NCBI RefSeq assembly: GCF_008638345.1
Contig: NZ_VTVA01000011.1
Span: 1-64,000 of the forward strand
Reading direction: 5' to 3'
Origin: Pseudomonas saliphila
Lineage (GTDB): Bacteria > Pseudomonadota > Gammaproteobacteria > Pseudomonadales > Pseudomonadaceae
Length of the DNA: 64,000 bases
Within the stretch, counting starts at the first letter, position 1. Each line of letters begins with the position of its first letter. Below the pieces are notes generated by a model, which saw only the letters and a program-made list of their open reading frames with translations, ran no database searches and had not been told where the DNA came from. A program made the translations under genes and the position numbers. Positions 17,315 to 25,978 of this stretch are shown piece by piece.

Positions 17315-19404
17315 GCGTCGAACAACTAAATCTGCTCAGCAATCCTGAGATTGACCCTAACCCGTTGGCCCAGCCGAGTGCGCAGACCTTGGTTGCACTG
17401 ACTGACACCCAAGCCACGCTGGGCTTGCTGGATCAGTGGGTAGCGCTTGGCTGGCTGCGCGCGCTGGATCGTGCGCTGGCCGCCTTCATGCTCGAACTGG
17501 ATGCCGATAGCTCGCCGTTAACCTTGATGGCCGCCGCACTGACCAGTCATCAGCTGGGACATGGGCACGTGTGTCTGGATATCGGCGAGACGCTGCGCGC
17601 CCCGGATTTTGCCCTGTCGCTACCACCGGAGGGCGACGAAGCGGCGCTGGGTGTGGCGCTGCCTTCACAGGTGCTCGCTCCGGTACAGACGGCGGACTGG
17701 CTGGCGCTGCTGGCGGCCAGCAGCCTGGTCGATAGCGGCATCAGTGGTGATTGCGGTCAACCGCTGGTGCTGCACGGAGCGCGGCTCTACCTGCGCCGAT
17801 ACTGGCGGTACGAACGCCAGGTAATGGATTCGCTGCGCCAAAGGCTCAGCCGGCCATCGCCGTTACCGGAAGGATTTCAAGCAGGCCTCGAACGGCTGTT
17901 TGCCAGCAGCCAGACGCAGCCGGATTGGCAGAAGCTGGCCTGCGCCGTGGCAGCGCGGGGCGCGTTCAGCATCATCACCGGCGGGCCCGGGACCGGCAAG
18001 ACCACCACTGTGGTCCGGCTGCTGGCGCTATTACAGGAGCCGGCCGTTAATGCAGGCCGACCCTTGCGCATCCGTCTGGCGGCGCCCACCGGCAAGGCCG
18101 CAGCGCGCCTGACCGAGTCCATCGGCAGACAGGTCGGGCAACTGACACTCAGCCCGGCGGTGCTCAGCGAGATTCCCACGCAGGTCACCACAGTTCACCG
18201 TTTGCTGGGCAGTCGCCCGGATACCCGGCATTTCCGCCATCACGCCGGTAATCCGCTGCCACTGGATGTGCTGGTGGTGGATGAAGCCTCGATGATCGAT
18301 CTGGAGATGATGGCCAATCTGCTGGGTGCGCTGCCGGCTCATGCACGGCTGGTGCTGCTCGGTGACAAGGACCAGCTGGCTTCAGTGGAGGCCGGCGCAG
18401 TGCTGGGCGATCTGTGTCGCGATGCTGAAGCGGGGCGTTATAGCCCCCAGACCCGCGAATGGCTGGAACAGGTTGGCGGGCAATCGCTGGCGCCGGTGGG
18501 CCTGGAGGAGGGCGATCCGCAGCAGCACCCGTTGGCGCAGCAGACGGTCATGCTGCGGCATTCACACCGCTTCGGTGCCAACAGTGGTATTGGCGAGCTG
18601 GCGCGGGCGGTAAATCGCAGTGATCCGCAGGCAGCACGTGCGGTATTGAGCGCAGGCTATGCCGATATTCGCAGTCGGCTGCTGGGTTCGGTCGAAGATG
18701 CGGCGTTGAGCAAACTGATACTGGGCACCTTTGTCGACGGCTTACCCGGGTACGCCCAGTATCTCGGCGTATTGGCTGACGAGCGCCCCAGTGCAGACAC
18801 GCCTGCGGCCAGTCCCGCGTGGGAGGAGTGGGCGCGCTCGGTTTTGATGTCCTTCGACAGTTTTCAGGTGCTCTGTGCGGTGCGCAAGGGCCCCTGGGGT
18901 ATTGAAGGACTGAACCGGCGTGTTGGTGACATTCTGCAGCAGCGCGGTCTGCTCGATACCAGTCAGGTCTGGTACGAGGGGCGGCCGGTGCTGGTGACGC
19001 GCAATGATTACAACCTGGGCCTGATGAATGGCGATATCGGCATCGCCATGAAGGTCAAGGACAAGCCCCTACGTGACGGCGAGCCGGAACGGCTGGTGTT
19101 GCGCGTAGCCTTTCCGCGTAACGATGGCTCCGGCACACTGCGTTTCATTCTGCCCAGCCGTCTGACCGAGGTGGAAACCGTGTTCGCCATGACCGTGCAC
19201 AAATCCCAGGGTTCGGAATTCGCCCATACGGTGTTGATCCTGCCCGAGACACGCAGCCCGGTATTGACCAAGGAGCTGGTCTACACCGGGATCACCCGTG
19301 CCAGTCAGCAGTTCACCCTGGTGGAAACCCGCCAGGGTATTTTTGAGGCGGCGGTGGCGCAGCCGGTGCGCCGCATCAGCGGCTTGAACCTGAGCACGAC
19401 ATGA
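17311..19404 (+). CDS. recD: Exonuclease V (RecBCD) subunit RecD
   Basis: 5'-3' helicase subunit of RecBCD. The protein has 697 residues, longer than the ~610 of E. coli RecD but usual for pseudomonads. Walker A is GGPGTGKTTT (about residue 224), Walker B is VLVVDEASMID, GDKDQLASVEAG is motif III, and TVHKSQGSEF plus LVYTGITRAS are the C-terminal motifs. The ATG lies inside the recB stop. The gene ends with TGA at 19402-19404, immediately abutting the stop codon of the convergent minus-strand gene (TCA at 19405-19407), with no room for a terminator. Confidence 0.96.
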   Translation: MSVEQLNLLSNPEIDPNPLAQPSAQTLVALTDTQATLGLLDQWVALGWLRALDRALAAFMLELDADSSPLTLMAAALTSHQLGHGHVCLDIGETLRAPDFALSLPPEGDEAALGVALPSQVLAPVQTADWLALLAASSLVDSGISGDCGQPLVLHGARLYLRRYWRYERQVMDSLRQRLSRPSPLPEGFQAGLERLFASSQTQPDWQKLACAVAARGAFSIITGGPGTGKTTTVVRLLALLQEPAVNAGRPLRIRLAAPTGKAAARLTESIGRQVGQLTLSPAVLSEIPTQVTTVHRLLGSRPDTRHFRHHAGNPLPLDVLVVDEASMIDLEMMANLLGALPAHARLVLLGDKDQLASVEAGAVLGDLCRDAEAGRYSPQTREWLEQVGGQSLAPVGLEEGDPQQHPLAQQTVMLRHSHRFGANSGIGELARAVNRSDPQAARAVLSAGYADIRSRLLGSVEDAALSKLILGTFVDGLPGYAQYLGVLADERPSADTPAASPAWEEWARSVLMSFDSFQVLCAVRKGPWGIEGLNRRVGDILQQRGLLDTSQVWYEGRPVLVTRNDYNLGLMNGDIGIAMKVKDKPLRDGEPERLVLRVAFPRNDGSGTLRFILPSRLTEVETVFAMTVHKSQGSEFAHTVLILPETRSPVLTKELVYTGITRASQQFTLVETRQGIFEAAVAQPVRRISGLNLSTT

Positions 19405-20085
19405 TCAGCTGACCGGTTGCTGTCCCTTACAGGCTGCCAGTAGCGCCTTGAATATGCGCCGCTGGCGGCTGATAAACAGCAGGAATTCGGGATGCCATTG
19501 CACACCGAGCAGGAACGGATGGCCCGGATCTTCGATCGCCTGGACGATACCGTCGAGGTCACGCGCGGTTACCTGCAAATCCACCCCCACCTGATCGATG
19601 GCCTGGTTGTGCAGACTGTTGATTCTGCACCGATGGGTGCGCAGCAGGCGACTGACAAAGGTGTCCGGCACGACCATCAGCGTCTTGAGCGGCAAAATGG
19701 TCCAGCGGTTGGAGGTCATTTTGCGGTGGGATTTGAGCTCCTGGAACAGATTGCCGCCGCGCCGTGCATTGAGCAACTGAGCCCCGCGGCAAATGCCGAG
19801 TAATGGCAGATGCCGTTTGAGCGCGTCGTCAATCACCGCGATTTCCAGCGCGTCGCGTTCAGCGTCGTATTTCGGGTGAACTTCTGGTTCGGCGGCATAC
19901 AGCACCGGATCAATATCATGACCGCCAGTTACCACGACGCCGTGGTATGTCAGCGACTCTATCTGATCGCCAGGGCGCACCTGTATCGGCTCGCCGCCGT
20001 ACAAGCGCACCACAGTGGCAACCAGAAATCGCGGGCCAAAGGCCCCTCGCATGGGACCGGTAATCGCAATAGTCGGTTTGCTCAT
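19405..20085 (-). CDS. Class I glutamine-amidotransferase-like hydrolase (peptidase C26 / PuuD type)
   Basis: Predicted gamma-glutamyl hydrolase, 226 residues. The nucleophile cysteine is in LGICRGAQ, the oxyanion segment is VVTGGHDIDP, and the catalytic His-Glu pair is in GVQWHPEF. This resembles gamma-glutamyl-GABA hydrolase (PuuD). However, its ATG overlaps the stop of the upstream amidoligase (ATGA at 20082-20085), so the two are translationally coupled. This pairing has been described for amidoligases and suggests the hydrolase trims, or supplies ammonia to, whatever the ligase makes. The PuuD-type activity is known for the family; the substrate here is not known. Confidence 0.82.
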   Translation of the reverse strand: MSKPTIAITGPMRGAFGPRFLVATVVRLYGGEPIQVRPGDQIESLTYHGVVVTGGHDIDPVLYAAEPEVHPKYDAERDALEIAVIDDALKRHLPLLGICRGAQLLNARRGGNLFQELKSHRKMTSNRWTILPLKTLMVVPDTFVSRLLRTHRCRINSLHNQAIDQVGVDLQVTARDLDGIVQAIEDPGHPFLLGVQWHPEFLLFISRQRRIFKALLAACKGQQPVS

Positions 20086-21086
20086 TCAGCTTTGCGCAAC
20101 CAATGCCTGCGAGTTTCCTCGGCCCAGCGTGACAATAGCCGCCCGACGCCACGCTCAAGATGATCGGAATAAGCCCTGCAACAGGCTTCGAGACGCGGCG
20201 CGTCGGCCGCCAGATACTCCACTTCAAGCCAGTCATTCCAGGCCAGATGCATGCCCCAGCCGGGCTGGTCAATACGGCAATCCGGCAGACGATAGTGCAG
20301 CGTGGGGCGTGGCTTGATCAGTTTGTCGCCGGTGTATGCCGCGACGCGGTGCGGATCCAGGTATTTGAACAAGGGCAACAGGTCCAACGCCCGGTTGCGC
20401 GTCGGGTTATCGCGCAGATAATCGCTGATCAGTGTGGGCAGATTCGGCCGGTAGGCCGGGTTGATCATCTGGCGGACATACACCGCCGGGAAGGGGTCGA
20501 CATAGGAGGTGAGCTTGCGGGTCATGTTGATATTGGCACGGGCGTGCAGCCAGTCGTACAAACACATGAAGGCCTTCAGGTAGGCGCAGATGGTGTCGGC
20601 GTCAGTGTCAGGCATCTCTGGGTTGAACTGCATGCCGAAGGCATTGGTCACGCGGTCGGCGGTCCCCTTGGCGCCGGCTTCGCGCAGTTCGACGATCAGT
20701 GTGTTGACCTCGCCGAGCCGGTCCATGGGCAGCGGCGGGCTGACCAGTTCCAGCGGTACCAGGCTGTCGGCGACCCACTTGAGCAGGTCTTCGGCGGAGG
20801 ACATGATCTCGTCGCCAAAATCCTCCTCCATGCGCTGTTCGCGCCCCATGTTCTTCAGCAGACGAAAATCCAGTTCCACCACCCAGTCGCCCGCCGGATC
20901 GCCATGCAAGGTGCGTTCATAGCGGCTGCTGGGCTCGACCGTACAATTAAGAAAATCAGCCGCAACGGATGCCAGCCGGTCGATATCCAGCCCGTTCATT
21001 TCCAGCTCTACACCGACCCGGCGCAGGTTGCCTTCGGCATTGGTTCGCCACGGCGGCAACGGAAAAGCAATATCCGATGTACTCAT
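20082..21086 (-). CDS. Putative amidoligase (glutamine-synthetase-like fold)
   Basis: Protein of 334 residues from the ATG at 21086, with GGGGAG upstream; a longer open frame to 21149 overlaps the ggt stop and lacks a ribosome site. It resembles the amidoligase family PF12224 (COOH-NH2 ligases): N-terminal VGVELEMNGLD is the first metal/nucleotide-binding strand, GDWVVELDFR the second, with ELVSPPLPM and FGMQFNPEMP further on, and a helical C-terminus (HLAWNDWLEVEYLA). The family is predicted to form amide bonds using ATP. It is coupled to a C26 hydrolase and lies 59 nt downstream of gamma-glutamyltransferase. Substrate unknown. Confidence 0.75.
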   Translation of the reverse strand: MSTSDIAFPLPPWRTNAEGNLRRVGVELEMNGLDIDRLASVAADFLNCTVEPSSRYERTLHGDPAGDWVVELDFRLLKNMGREQRMEEDFGDEIMSSAEDLLKWVADSLVPLELVSPPLPMDRLGEVNTLIVELREAGAKGTADRVTNAFGMQFNPEMPDTDADTICAYLKAFMCLYDWLHARANINMTRKLTSYVDPFPAVYVRQMINPAYRPNLPTLISDYLRDNPTRNRALDLLPLFKYLDPHRVAAYTGDKLIKPRPTLHYRLPDCRIDQPGWGMHLAWNDWLEVEYLAADAPRLEACCRAYSDHLERGVGRLLSRWAEETRRHWLRKAE

Positions 21087-21145
21087 GCAAGGCTCCCCGG
21101 ATTGTAAGTGTGGACAGACTCTAGAATACGACAGCGAAACAGAGT

Positions 21146-22900
21146 TCAATCTCCCAACGCAACGCCATCCAGCCGTGGGTCAGCCCCACCGCGCCAGTTG
21201 CCATCGATCCGCTCCATGCCATGCAGTCCACTGGTCATGGGGAGGATCCTGACTTCGTGGCCACGCTGCTCCAGCTCCGGGCCCAGGGCTTCAAGTTCGG
21301 TACCGGCTTCAAGTTCGATGCCCAAGCCGCGCTCGACCATGTTCGGCAGCGCCATGGCATCCTGGATATCCATCTCCCAGTCCAGCACGCCAATCAGTGT
21401 CTTGAGCACGTATCCGGGAATGCGACTGCCCCCCCGCGAGCCGATCACCATTCGAGGCCCGTTTTCATCGAACACGAACAGCGGCGTCATTGAACTGCGC
21501 GGGCGTTTACCCGGCCCCACCGCGTTGGGATGCGGGTGATCGTTCAGCAGTGGATCGAAGGTGAAGTCGCTCAGCTGATTGTTGATAACAAAGCCCTGGC
21601 TCAGCATGCGGCTGCCGAAGGGAGTTTCGTTGGAACTGGTCAGCGCAACCAGATTGCCGTCGCTGTCGACTACGCTGAAATGCGAGGTTCCCTGTTCCTC
21701 CGGTTCCGTCTCGGGGCTGAGCTCGCGCATTTCCACGCGTTGGCCCGGCTCGCCCGGTCGGGCAATTTCCATGGCCTTGCCTGGATCTATCAGCGCGGCA
21801 CGCTGGCGCAGGTACTGCCGGTCGAGGAGCTGATCGACCGGCACCACGACAAAATCCGGATCGCCGACATAATGGTTACGGTCGGCAAAGGCCAGGCGGC
21901 TGGCTTCGGCGATCAAGTGCACTGTGGCGGATGCATGCGGTGGCATATCCGCTAGCGGGAAATGTTCGAGCATGCCGAGCGCCTGCTGCACGATCAGTCC
22001 CCCGGCGGAGGGCGGACCAGCGCTGCATAGCCGCCATTGGCGATAGGGCGCGCACACCGCATCACGCTTGATCGCCTGGTAGCTGGCAACATCCTCGACG
22101 GCCAAGTCGGTTTGGCCCCAACGCGCGTCCTGTACGCGTTCGACCAGACGTTCGGCAATCTCGCCCTGATAGAACGCCTCGGGGCCCTGGGTGGCCAGCG
22201 TGCTCAAGGTGTCGGCCAGTTGCGGATTGCGCAGGGTCGGCGCGTTGCCTTCGAGCTGTTGACGAAAATAAGCGCGCGTATCGGCAAATAGGCGCAGGGA
22301 CCAGTCCGCTTCAATTTGCTTCTGCAGGCGCGGTGGCATGGGCAGGCCCTGCTCAGCGAGCGCAATGGCGGGCTCGAACAGTTCAGCCCAGGTCAGCTTG
22401 CCGTGCTCTCGATGGGCCTGCCCCAGCATAGCGATCAGGCCCGGCACGCCCACGGAGGAGCCGCTGGGGATAGTCAGCGCCCGGGGGTGGCTGACGCCTA
22501 AAGTCATAAAACGGTCGGCCTGGGCCGCGTGGGGCGCAGTTTCACGCCCGTCATACATGAGCGTGTGGTTATCCTCAGCATCATGCAGCAATAAAAAACC
22601 GCCGCCACCGATACCGGTCTCCGGCGATTCGATAAAACCCAGCACCATCTGCACCGCTATGGCGGCGTCGACTGCGTGCCCACCGCGGCGCAGCATGTCC
22701 AGTCCGGCCTCCACCGCGGCGGGGTGGGCCGCAGACACCATATGACGGGTTGCCAGACGCTGTTCGGCAGGTTGTTCGATGCGCTGGGTGGTGGCTGGAT
22801 CGCTCCCTGAGCAGCCTGCCAAAACTGTGAGTCCCAGGCCGGTGAGGGCGATAATCGACGTTTTCAGTGAACAGGAGGCGTAGAAGAGTGATCTGAGCAT
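21146..22900 (-). CDS. ggt: Gamma-glutamyltransferase, lipoprotein form
   Basis: Transfers or hydrolyses the gamma-glutamyl group of glutathione and similar compounds. The protein has 584 residues. The N-terminus ends in a lipobox LAGC with Cys30, so it should be lipid-anchored rather than freely periplasmic. The autoprocessing site and nucleophile is Thr405 in EEQGTSHFSV (TTH in E. coli; the Ser variant at the second position is tolerated). Further conserved segments are GIGGGGF, the substrate-binding ALTSSNETPFGSRM, and PRSSMTP near the C-terminus. It is probably the first gene of a three-gene unit with the amidoligase and the C26 hydrolase. Confidence 0.92.
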   Translation of the reverse strand: MLRSLFYASCSLKTSIIALTGLGLTVLAGCSGSDPATTQRIEQPAEQRLATRHMVSAAHPAAVEAGLDMLRRGGHAVDAAIAVQMVLGFIESPETGIGGGGFLLLHDAEDNHTLMYDGRETAPHAAQADRFMTLGVSHPRALTIPSGSSVGVPGLIAMLGQAHREHGKLTWAELFEPAIALAEQGLPMPPRLQKQIEADWSLRLFADTRAYFRQQLEGNAPTLRNPQLADTLSTLATQGPEAFYQGEIAERLVERVQDARWGQTDLAVEDVASYQAIKRDAVCAPYRQWRLCSAGPPSAGGLIVQQALGMLEHFPLADMPPHASATVHLIAEASRLAFADRNHYVGDPDFVVVPVDQLLDRQYLRQRAALIDPGKAMEIARPGEPGQRVEMRELSPETEPEEQGTSHFSVVDSDGNLVALTSSNETPFGSRMLSQGFVINNQLSDFTFDPLLNDHPHPNAVGPGKRPRSSMTPLFVFDENGPRMVIGSRGGSRIPGYVLKTLIGVLDWEMDIQDAMALPNMVERGLGIELEAGTELEALGPELEQRGHEVRILPMTSGLHGMERIDGNWRGGADPRLDGVALGD

Positions 22901-22995
22901 GCAAACGAGGCTAATAGCTGATGAGCTGGCCGTCTACCGCAATGTTTCTTGGTGTAGAATTGCCGGCTAATCATTTGATATTCAACAGGCAGGAT

Positions 22996-23181
22996 ATGAC
23001 GAAACTTGCAGAGTTCCGGGCCGCCGAGCGCAAGCTCGCCGAGCAACTGGCTCACTTGGAAGCCTTGCAGCAGGATACCCAACTGCAAAGCGAACTGGCT
23101 TTTAACGACGAACTGAAAACCTTGATGAAAGATTACAACATGCCGGCGCGAACTGTCCTGGCGATACTTCGCTCGGCATAA
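22996..23181 (+). CDS. Short MvaT-like protein: oligomerisation domain only
   Basis: Encodes 61 residues from the ATG at 22996 (CAGGCAGG upstream). The sequence matches the N-terminal half of MvaT, the Pseudomonas H-NS-type silencer: MTKLAEFRAAE.. aligns to MSLINEYRATE.., and ELAFNDELKTLMKDY to ELEFEEKLRTLMGEY. It forms the expected long coiled coil. MvaT normally runs to about 124 residues with a C-terminal AT-hook-like DNA-binding domain. Here a TAA stops the frame at the domain border, and I find no trace of the missing half in any forward frame downstream. It could be a natural dominant-negative partner of full-length MvaT, comparable in principle to short H-NS antagonists, or a decayed copy. 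The longer frame to 22921 has no ribosome site. Confidence 0.72.
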   Translation: MTKLAEFRAAERKLAEQLAHLEALQQDTQLQSELAFNDELKTLMKDYNMPARTVLAILRSA

Positions 23182-23511
23182 CGGCGGATCTTCAGTCCAG
23201 TTTCGGTAATGTTCTGATGCCAGGCACGCTATTGTCGGCGCGGGCGGCAATGCAATTGTCTTGCCCAATCGATTGATGGCGATGTCCCATCTGGCTTCAG
23301 ATCTATATCATGTGCGTCCTATTTAGCTAGCGAACCCTCACCAGGTTGCCCGGGTTCGGCAGCGGACGCAGATGCAGCGCACTTCCTTACGACTCTCAAG
23401 CCCCCGTGTGACGCTTGTCAGAGGGTTTGGGCTGAACTATGGTCCAGACAATCGTGATCGTCTCGCTTTATGTGCCGTGTTAACCGCGGCCGCCTTCAGG
23501 AGTATTCCCCC
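23182..23511 (+). other. Intergenic region before the BCCT transporter
   Basis: 330 nt without a recognisable gene. No remnant of an MvaT DNA-binding domain is visible. It should hold the promoter of the osmolyte transporter, but no confident -35/-10 pair was found. Confidence 0.4.
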
Positions 23512-25176
23512 GTGGAAAAAGAACGGCCCACTAATCAACCTGCCCCGCCGGAGCAGGACAATCTGGAAGGCATCCCGGCTCCCAGTGGCGAAACCAACCT
23601 TATCGATACCGATTATGTGATTGGTCAGGACAATATCACCGGCCAGTTTTCATTCTCACTGGATATCCATGGCAAGGTGTTCCTGATCTCGTCGCTGACT
23701 ATCCTGGTGTTCGTGATGCTGACGCTGGCATTGCAGAATGAGGTGGCGCCGATCTTCAACGCGATCCGTGACTGGATAACGGGGAACATGAGCTGGTTCT
23801 TCATCGGGGCCGCCAACGTATTCGTGGTGCTTTGTCTGTTTCTGATTGTCTCTCCGCTGGGCAAGGTGCGCCTGGGTGGCAAGGACGCCGTACCAGATCA
23901 CTCCTATCTGGGCTGGTTCTCCATGCTGTTTGCTGCGGGGATGGGGATCGGTTTGATGTTCTATGGCGTGTCCGAGCCCATGTCGCACTATTCCGCTGCG
24001 ATGGGTGGAACTGAACTTGCCGAAGGTGGCGCGCGTACGGATTGGGCACCGCTGGGCGGCGCCGAGGGCGACTCTGCAGCCGCAGCCCGGCTGGGTATGG
24101 CCGCGACTATCTTCCATTGGGGCCTGCATCCCTGGGCTATCTATGCCATCGTCGCGCTGGCGCTGGCCTTGTTCTCGTACAACAAGGGTCTGCCGATGAG
24201 TATCCGGTCGATCTTCTATCCGCTGCTGGGTGAGCGGGTATGGGGTTGGCCAGGGCACGTCATTGATATTCTCGCGGTGTTCGCCACGCTGTTCGGTCTG
24301 GCTACCTCGCTAGGGTTGGGTGCGGAGCAGGCCGCTGGCGGGATCGACTACCTGTTTGGCATTGCGTCGACGAATGCGGTCAAGGTACTGCTGATCGTCG
24401 CGATCACTGCAGTTGCGCTGGTCTCGGTTATGGCTGGGCTGGACAAGGGGGTCAAGCGCTTGTCGCAGCTGAATATGGGTCTCGCCATTCTGCTGTTGGC
24501 TTTCATCATAATCATGGGGCCAACGCTGGCCATTCTGTCCGGGTTCTTTGAAAACCTCGGCTCATACTTCATGCATCTGCCGGCGCTGTCCAATCCCATC
24601 GGTCGGGAGGATGCCAACTTCAGTCAGGGGTGGACTGCCTTCTACTGGGCCTGGTGGATCAGCTGGTCGCCCTTCGTCGGGATGTTCATTGCCCGGGTCA
24701 GCCGTGGTCGTACCGTCCGTGAATTCCTGATTTCGGTTCTGTTGGTGCCCACTCTGGTATCGGTGCTATGGATGACAGCCTTTGGCGGCAGTGGTATCAG
24801 CCAATTGGCGGGAGGCTTTACCGGTGTGCAGGATGCGGCGCTTGAGCTCCAGTTGTTCGTTATGTTGAGCGAACTGCCGTTGGCAGCGATCTCCTCATTT
24901 ATCGGCATCATCCTGGTGGTCGTGTTTTTTATCACTTCCTCTGACTCTGGCTCACTGGTGATTGACGCAATTACCGCTGGCGGCAAGATCAATGCTCCGA
25001 CCCCGCAGCGGGTGTTCTGGGTAATCATCGAGGGTGTGATAGCCATCGCCTTGTTGCTTGGCGGGGGACTGGTCGCATTGCAGGCCATGGCGGTATCCAC
25101 GGGTCTGCCATTCACCCTTGTGCTGCTGGTCGGGTGTGTGTCGATCGTCAAGGGGCTGCGCTCCGAACCGCGCTAA
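23512..25176 (+). CDS. BCCT-family osmolyte transporter (betaine/choline/carnitine)
   Basis: Secondary transporter for quaternary ammonium osmolytes, 554 residues, inner membrane. The chosen start is the GTG at 23512, with AGGAG at 23498-23502; the frame is open to 23470 but lacks a ribosome site there. A polar N-terminal tail of about 60 residues precedes twelve predicted helices. Family landmarks are GMGIGLMFYGVSEPMSHY, the amphipathic-helix segment IFHWGLHPWAIYAI, FYWAWWISWSPFVGMFIAR with the conserved tryptophans, and FFITSSDSGSLVIDA. It lacks the long cytoplasmic C-terminal tail of BetP/BetT osmosensors, ending soon after the last helix. Substrate cannot be specified. Confidence 0.92.
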   Translation: MEKERPTNQPAPPEQDNLEGIPAPSGETNLIDTDYVIGQDNITGQFSFSLDIHGKVFLISSLTILVFVMLTLALQNEVAPIFNAIRDWITGNMSWFFIGAANVFVVLCLFLIVSPLGKVRLGGKDAVPDHSYLGWFSMLFAAGMGIGLMFYGVSEPMSHYSAAMGGTELAEGGARTDWAPLGGAEGDSAAAARLGMAATIFHWGLHPWAIYAIVALALALFSYNKGLPMSIRSIFYPLLGERVWGWPGHVIDILAVFATLFGLATSLGLGAEQAAGGIDYLFGIASTNAVKVLLIVAITAVALVSVMAGLDKGVKRLSQLNMGLAILLLAFIIIMGPTLAILSGFFENLGSYFMHLPALSNPIGREDANFSQGWTAFYWAWWISWSPFVGMFIARVSRGRTVREFLISVLLVPTLVSVLWMTAFGGSGISQLAGGFTGVQDAALELQLFVMLSELPLAAISSFIGIILVVVFFITSSDSGSLVIDAITAGGKINAPTPQRVFWVIIEGVIAIALLLGGGLVALQAMAVSTGLPFTLVLLVGCVSIVKGLRSEPR

Positions 25177-25191
25177 TACGAGCGACAACAG

Positions 25192-25224
25192 AAGGGCGCG
25201 ATCAATGAGATCGCGCCCTTTTTT
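25192..25224. terminator. Rho-independent terminator between convergent genes
   Basis: Perfect 12-bp stem AAGGGCGCGATC (25192-25203) / GATCGCGCCCTT (25209-25220), with a 5-nt loop and a T6 tract, directly after the transporter gene. The left arm begins with only a short A run, so termination is strongest on the plus strand. Confidence 0.95.
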
Positions 25225-25246
25225 GTGCACGGTTATTCGCGTTCAG

Positions 25247-25978
25247 CTATCGCCAGAGCTCGCGCACGGGGATATCCGGGCGAAAATGCGTGGCCACCTG
25301 GGCCTGTAGCAGTTCTGCGGTGGCCAGTGCGTCAGTCAGAGCATGATGGGACTGATATTGCGGCAGGCCGTAGCGACTGCGACTGTCGGCCAGCCGAATG
25401 GATTCGGGCTGCCGACGCAGCAGCCAGTTGAATAGCCCGGTTTTCTGTCTGGGGTGAATCCGGGCTTCCAGGTCCATGGTATCGATGACCGGAAAATGGA
25501 TGCCTTCGCCCAGATAATGCCGCAATGCCTGATCGAGAAACGCACGCTCAATATTCCGGTAGTGCACCACCATCACCTTGCCAGCCATGGCCTCGAGCAG
25601 CTCGTCCAGCACTTCGATCAAGCGTGGCGCCGTCTCGATATCCGAATGCGTGATGCGGTGGAACGTGACGGATTCGCTGATCAGCTCAGACGGCGGCTTG
25701 ACGACCCGGTAGAGCGAGCCCTGGCAACGGATTCGTGCCAGATCCATCGGTACCAGACCGAAACTGAGGATGGCGTGTTTCTTCGCATCGAGCCCGGTGG
25801 TCTCCATATCGAGGGCCATCAGCGGCACCTCGTTCAAGGGCGTATCGGCTGCAACGGCCCCCGCCTGGTAATACTTCACCAGGTCCGGGTGGTGCGCGGT
25901 ATTGGCCAGACTGGCAAACAGGGTCCGCCAGTCGGGTGTGCTTTCAGGCTGGGCAGATCGTCGCTGACGTTCCTTCAT
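25247..25978 (-). CDS. DnaQ-like 3'-5' exonuclease (DEDDh)
   Basis: 243 residues. ExoI is ALDMETTGLD (Asp and Glu metal ligands), ExoII lies around VVHYRNIERAFLD, and ExoIII is HHALTDALAT with the DEDDh histidine. This is the proofreading-exonuclease fold used by DNA polymerase III epsilon and many stand-alone nucleases. The N-terminal ~50 residues are a helical extension. Its ATG overlaps the stop of the cNMP/CBS/DUF294 gene (ATGA), so the two are translated together; this pair is commonly neighbours in pseudomonads. The physiological substrate is unknown. Confidence 0.88.
   Translation of the reverse strand: MKERQRRSAQPESTPDWRTLFASLANTAHHPDLVKYYQAGAVAADTPLNEVPLMALDMETTGLDAKKHAILSFGLVPMDLARIRCQGSLYRVVKPPSELISESVTFHRITHSDIETAPRLIEVLDELLEAMAGKVMVVHYRNIERAFLDQALRHYLGEGIHFPVIDTMDLEARIHPRQKTGLFNWLLRRQPESIRLADSRSRYGLPQYQSHHALTDALATAELLQAQVATHFRPDIPVRELWR

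Noticed and set aside
23182-23275. Possible frameshifted DNA-binding half of MvaT downstream of the short protein
   Set aside because: All three forward frames were read; none shows the AT-hook-like basic stretch or the conserved Trp/Gly motif of MvaT.
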